A DNA stretch of 7,774 nt from contig JAYOFM010000142.1 of the NCBI GenBank assembly GCA_038117225.1, positions 1-7,774 of the forward strand, read 5' to 3'. This DNA is from JAYOFM01 sp038117225 (GTDB taxonomy: Bacteria; Pseudomonadota; Alphaproteobacteria; Rhodospirillales; Casp-alpha2). Position numbers and translations under genes: made by a program. The notes beneath the pieces were generated by a model that worked only from the letters and a program-made list of their open reading frames with translations, had not been told where the DNA came from and made no database searches. Shown piece after piece: positions 6,180 to 7,774 of the stretch. Each line of letters begins with the position of its first letter. Position 1 is the first letter of the stretch.

Positions 6180-7774
6180 CTACTTAGTGTCGAACACCCA
6201 GACGCCATCCCAGTCGGTGGGTGGTGGCGCGGCGCGCAGGTGGGCCACCCGGTCCAGATAGACCATCGACGGGGTATCGTCCGGATCAACCTTGAGACAA
6301 GCCTGGAAAGCGGCTTCGGCGGCATCCCAATTTTGGCTTCGGTAGGCCGCGACCCCGGCTTCGAAATCGGCCGGCGCGGCGCTGGCTCGGAGTTCGAACA
6401 CCCGGGTCGGTTCTTCCTTGCCCTTGACGCGGATCAGGTCGAGTTCGCGCACCGGGGCATCGCCAGCGAGTTCACGGGTGCGGTCGGAAATCATCACGTG
6501 CGTGCCATAGGCCTTGTTGGCGCCTTCCAACCGCGAGCCTAGGTTCACCGGATCCCCCATGACGGTGAAACTGCGCGATGCCGTGGATCCGATGGTGCCG
6601 ACGACCATCTCGCCGGTGGAGATGCCGATGCGCAGATCGATATCCAGCCCCTCGGCATCGGCGCCCAGTTCCGCCGCGACCTCGGCGCGGAAGGTTTCCA
6701 GGCGCTCGAACGCCGCCAACGCCGCCTTGCAAGCCAACGGTGCATGTTGATCGGCAGCCGTGAACGGCGGGCCCCAATAGGCCATCACCGCATCGCCCAT
6801 GAACTTGTCGACGACACCGTCATTGCCGGAAATGGCCTGCGTCATATGACCGAAGAAGCCATTGATCATGCGCACCAGGTCATCGGCGGCGAGCCGTTCG
6901 GAAATTGACGTAAAGCCCTTCAGGTCGATGAACATCACCGTCATCTCGCGCCGTTCGCCGCCCGGTTCGGCGAATTCGGGGTTGTCCAACAGGTTGGTAA
7001 CGATACGCGGGTCCATGTATTTTCCGAAGGTATCCTTGATGCGTTCCTTCAGCCTGAGCCCGTCGACCATGGTGTTGAACGAACCGGTCAACTGGCCGAC
7101 CTCGTCGCGGCTGACAATCGCCACCTCGGTGTCCAGGTCGCCGGCTTCCACCGCTTCGGTGCCGCTGACGAGGTTGCGCACGGCGCCGACCAGGGCACGG
7201 GTCACCATGATCGCGAAACCGAAGCCGAGCACGGCGGCGAGCGCGGTGAGAACACCATTGGTGATCAGCAACGCCCATTCATCCCGATCCGCATTGGCGA
7301 CGGCCTGGGTGGTCAGCCTCTCGGCATCCTTGCTGAGCGCGGAAACAGCGACGTCGAAAGCATCCTGGCGTTTGTCATGCCGCGCCAGAAGCGCATCAAA
7401 TCCCTGCGTTTCCCCGTTCTCGCGCCGTTCCAGTAGTGCCACGCCATGGCTACGCAGGGCATGATATTCGGATTCCAAGTCGGCAAGCCCGCGGTTCAAG
7501 GTATCGATGGCGCCGCGTGCGTGCCGGCCGATGTCGGGGTCATTTTCCTCTGCCGTGAGGAGTATGCGGGCCGCTGCGAACTCCTTGTCGATGATCTCAC
7601 CGAGTTTGGTGAAACGGTCCCGCTGTCGTTCGATCGCGGCGCCGTCGGTTATGCCGGCCTCGGCCTCTGCGATCATGCGCTCCAGAAGCACGCCTTGTTC
7701 GAGTATGTGAACATTGATCCGACCGACGCCCTCGGCCACCGGAATCTGGCGATTGGAAATACTCGTCAGGTCAT
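6180..7774 (-). CDS. Membrane-bound class III adenylate cyclase with HAMP and TPR-like tail, 5' end beyond window
   Basis: Predicted to make cyclic AMP from ATP in response to a signal sensed outside the membrane. The minus-strand frame is open to the right edge; 530 residues are visible before TAG at 6182-6180. A GTG at 7739 is in frame, but the sequence before it (T-S-I-S-N-R-Q-I-P) looks like continuing protein, so the true start lies outside. In visible numbering: about 1-160 is a helical, probably periplasmic four-helix-type sensor; about 165-190 a TM helix; about 190-243 a HAMP linker (A-G-D-L-D...R-D-E-V-G-Q-L); about 270-460 the cyclase domain. Catalytic residues seen: metal-binding D283 (F-I-D-L-K-G-F) and D327 (F-M-G-D-A-V); adenine-selecting K323 and D407 (V-M-G-D-P-V-N); transition-state N410 and R414. 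These favour ATP over GTP. Residues about 469-513 resemble one TPR repeat. The gene faces the pump gene with a 12-base gap; no functional link is shown. Confidence 0.92.
   Translation of the reverse strand, partial: DLTSISNRQIPVAEGVGRINVHILEQGVLLERMIAEAEAGITDGAAIERQRDRFTKLGEIIDKEFAAARILLTAEENDPDIGRHARGAIDTLNRGLADLESEYHALRSHGVALLERRENGETQGFDALLARHDKRQDAFDVAVSALSKDAERLTTQAVANADRDEWALLITNGVLTALAAVLGFGFAIMVTRALVGAVRNLVSGTEAVEAGDLDTEVAIVSRDEVGQLTGSFNTMVDGLRLKERIKDTFGKYMDPRIVTNLLDNPEFAEPGGERREMTVMFIDLKGFTSISERLAADDLVRMINGFFGHMTQAISGNDGVVDKFMGDAVMAYWGPPFTAADQHAPLACKAALAAFERLETFRAEVAAELGADAEGLDIDLRIGISTGEMVVGTIGSTASRSFTVMGDPVNLGSRLEGANKAYGTHVMISDRTRELAGDAPVRELDLIRVKGKEEPTRVFELRASAAPADFEAGVAAYRSQNWDAAEAAFQACLKVDPDDTPSMVYLDRVAHLRAAPPPTDWDGVWVFDTK

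Noticed and set aside
6862..7464. Plus-strand open frame of 200 codons opposite the cyclase.
   Set aside because: It is Ser/Arg/Thr-rich with no motif, and lies antisense to the HAMP and sensor segments of the cyclase.
7739..7774. GTG at 7739 as the cyclase start.
   Set aside because: The frame stays open to the window edge with plausible protein sequence upstream, and nothing resembling a ribosome-binding site precedes the GTG.
1..7774. CRISPR arrays, insertion sequences, tRNA or rRNA genes, long direct repeats.
   Set aside because: None was seen; apart from the 270-base divergent region and two short gaps of 22 and 12 bases, the window is fully coding.

Overview
The window is GC-rich, and its three long genes use GC-rich codons evenly. 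Together with the gene families present this suggests a proteobacterium, most likely an alphaproteobacterium of the Rhodospirillales/Rhizobiales kind. That placement rests on composition and protein style; no marker gene is present.

Layout. (1) 1-1558, minus strand: a choline-sulfatase (BetC-like) gene whose 3' end runs off the left edge. (2) 1559-1828: a 270-base divergent intergenic region with ribosome-binding sites for both flanking genes and a 16-base near-palindrome that could be an operator. (3) 1829-2992, plus: the periplasmic adaptor (membrane fusion protein) of an RND efflux pump, interrupted at codon 49 by an in-frame TAG. (4) 3015-6167, plus: a full-length RND inner-membrane pump (HAE1, AcrB/MexF type) with all proton-relay residues intact. 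(5) 6180-7774, minus: a membrane-bound class III adenylate cyclase (sensor region, TM helix, HAMP, cyclase domain, C-terminal TPR-like tail), whose 5' end runs off the right edge. It meets the pump gene tail to tail across 12 bases.

The adaptor and pump form a two-gene efflux operon without an outer-membrane channel gene in the window, so a TolC/OprM-type channel would have to come from elsewhere. The sulfatase is transcribed divergently from this operon, and the cyclase is an independent unit. Neither is obviously linked to efflux.

The most noteworthy observation is the amber codon in the adaptor. It sits where the family normally has tyrosine (E-W-D-E-Y-T-G-R-F-E), one base away from a Tyr codon, and the other 338 codons downstream are undisturbed. 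It could be a very recent inactivating mutation, a sequencing error, or a codon that is read through. I found no mobile elements, CRISPR arrays, RNA genes or long repeats, and no clear sign of a wholly new system.
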